Source: an uncultured Veillonella sp.
GTDB lineage: Bacteria; Bacillota; Negativicutes; Veillonellales; Veillonellaceae
Reading direction: 5' to 3'
DNA: 64,000 nt
Assembly (NCBI GenBank): GCA_900550175.1
Contig: URQX01000001.1
Location: forward strand, 62,001 to 126,000
Below, in pieces: positions 63,192 through 64,000 of the stretch (its first letter is position 1; each line of letters starts with the position of its first letter). A program made the position numbers and the translations under genes. A model generated the notes under the pieces. That model searched no databases, was not told the origin of the DNA, and saw only the letters and a program-made list of their open reading frames with translations.

Positions 63192-63977
63192 TTAAAGTGT
63201 GATGGTTTCACCATCTTCAGGCACTGCTACATGGCTTTCAATGTTGTTGCCTTTGATAAATTTGCGCACATCCTCACGACTTGTTGCTGTGTGATTAACT
63301 GTATCCATGTGAACCGCAATGATTTTAGCCTCTGGTTTGCGTACCACCATGCGGCCAATATCTTTTGTACCCATAATAATACTATCTTCAAAGCCTAAAA
63401 TTTGAGCATATCCAGTGTTCATAATAATAACGTTAGGGTCGAAGCGAAGGAGGGCCTTCTCTACATCACTTGTCCAAACTGTATCGCCTACAAGGTACAC
63501 AGTTGGTTCGTCTGTTGCTTCAAAAATAACTCCCATCGCATCGCCTGCTAATTGTGCGAGAACTGGATTTGCATACATTTCTATAGTGCCGTGGGAGCCA
63601 CCTGTTTTTCTTAATGTGATACTATTAAACTTTAGACTTTCAAAAATGATGCGTACATCATTAAAGCCTTGTGAAGTAATAAGTTCTTTATCCGCTGTAT
63701 TTTGTACAAAAATAGGAAGTGATTTTGGAATAGCATTAATTGCCGTATCATCCCAATGGTCAAGATGTGTGTGTGTGACTACCACTGCAGTTACATTGCT
63801 TAATAGATTGTCCATTGATAGAGGTAAATCAACCATAGGCATTCTTTGTTGATAGTTAAATGTTCCTTCAAAGCCAGGATAAGTATCTTTTGGTGCTAAA
63901 AATGGATCAATAAGGAATGTTGTATTTTTTATTGTTAATTTTCCTGTAGCATTTCGAATGTGAGTATATTGTGTCAT
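63192..63977 (-). CDS. MBL-fold (UlaG-like) metal-dependent hydrolase
   Basis: A 261-aa metallo-beta-lactamase-fold protein. The HTHLDHWDD motif provides the first metal site, GDTVW the bridging Asp, and AVHMDTVNH the late His. It resembles UlaG-like lactonase/hydrolase enzymes. GGAGAT precedes the ATG at 63977. It converges on the CooS gene. The substrate is unknown. Confidence 0.86.
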   Translation of the reverse strand: MTQYTHIRNATGKLTIKNTTFLIDPFLAPKDTYPGFEGTFNYQQRMPMVDLPLSMDNLLSNVTAVVVTHTHLDHWDDTAINAIPKSLPIFVQNTADKELITSQGFNDVRIIFESLKFNSITLRKTGGSHGTIEMYANPVLAQLAGDAMGVIFEATDEPTVYLVGDTVWTSDVEKALLRFDPNVIIMNTGYAQILGFEDSIIMGTKDIGRMVVRKPEAKIIAVHMDTVNHTATSREDVRKFIKGNNIESHVAVPEDGETITL

Positions 63978-64000
63978 AGTTATCTCCTTAATTAAATTAT

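Overview
The window looks like chromosome from a diderm Firmicute of the Negativicutes, most likely a Veillonella. This is inference from content. Firmicute-style T-box leaders precede trpE and ileS. Outer-membrane-related genes are also present: two TonB-C-terminal-like secreted proteins and a remnant of an inverse-autotransporter barrel. The metabolism is anaerobic: a DcuC-type carrier, PEP carboxykinase, a 2[4Fe-4S] ferredoxin and a CO-dehydrogenase (CooS) homologue. The DNA is moderately AT-rich. No tRNA, rRNA, CRISPR array, complete insertion sequence or prophage was seen.

Layout. 0-8.5 kb: the 3' part of an EF-G-like gene, a YhcH/TabA-family protein, two EamA exporters in tandem, an AbgA-like amidohydrolase, an N-carbamoyl/allantoate-type amidohydrolase and a DcuC-type transporter, which together suggest an amide or peptide-like substrate route. 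8.6-14.7 kb: a divergent LysR regulator and an aconitase-like / PrpF-like / DASS-transporter operon, the same gene set as E. coli ybhD-ybhJ-ybhH-ybhI. 14.8-18.3 kb: an MFS exporter behind a large TPR/Sel1-like protein that has a paralogue at 34-36.5 kb. 18.5-26 kb: a complete tryptophan operon (T-box, trpE-G-D-CF-B-A) with an unusually structured 425-bp gap between trpG and trpD. 26-29.6 kb: a small basic secreted protein and four DUF805-type membrane genes in a row. 29.6-32.8 kb: T-box and ileS. 33.2 kb: an isolated 25-codon hydrophobic peptide gene with its own Shine-Dalgarno site and terminator. 36.7-42.3 kb: an amino-acid-binding lipoprotein, an M20 amidohydrolase, a HAD phosphatase, a ferredoxin and guaA. 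42.4-45.1 kb: a HinfI-like (GANTC-type) methylase facing two PD-(D/E)xK nuclease-like genes. 45.1-46.5 kb: a small island bounded by a 101-bp imperfect direct repeat. 47.1-50.5 kb: a cobalamin riboswitch and a FecCD/BtuCDF-type ABC importer. 50.6-54.9 kb: a TroABCD-type metal ABC operon on the minus strand, whose last permease carries a C-terminal winged-helix domain and whose leader holds a 31-codon ORF and a hairpin. 55-64 kb: two TonB-like proteins, a DUF438/PAS protein, PEP carboxykinase, a LysR regulator, the CooS homologue and an MBL-fold hydrolase.

The main discovery candidates are these. (1) The CooS homologue has a 27-histidine N-terminal tail resembling a fused CooJ-type nickel-binding region, and has Asp where the C-cluster normally has a Cys ligand (Cys333 in C. 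hydrogenoformans CODH-II numbering, aligned from memory). (2) The 25-aa peptide gene at 33.2 kb. (3) The trpG-trpD structured region. (4) The permease-winged-helix fusion, comparable in design to chlamydial YtgCR, together with the leader ORF and hairpin upstream of the same operon. (5) The direct-repeat-bounded island with a stand-alone EF-Tu-domain-III-like protein. All alignments here are by eye and from memory of the families. No database search was possible.
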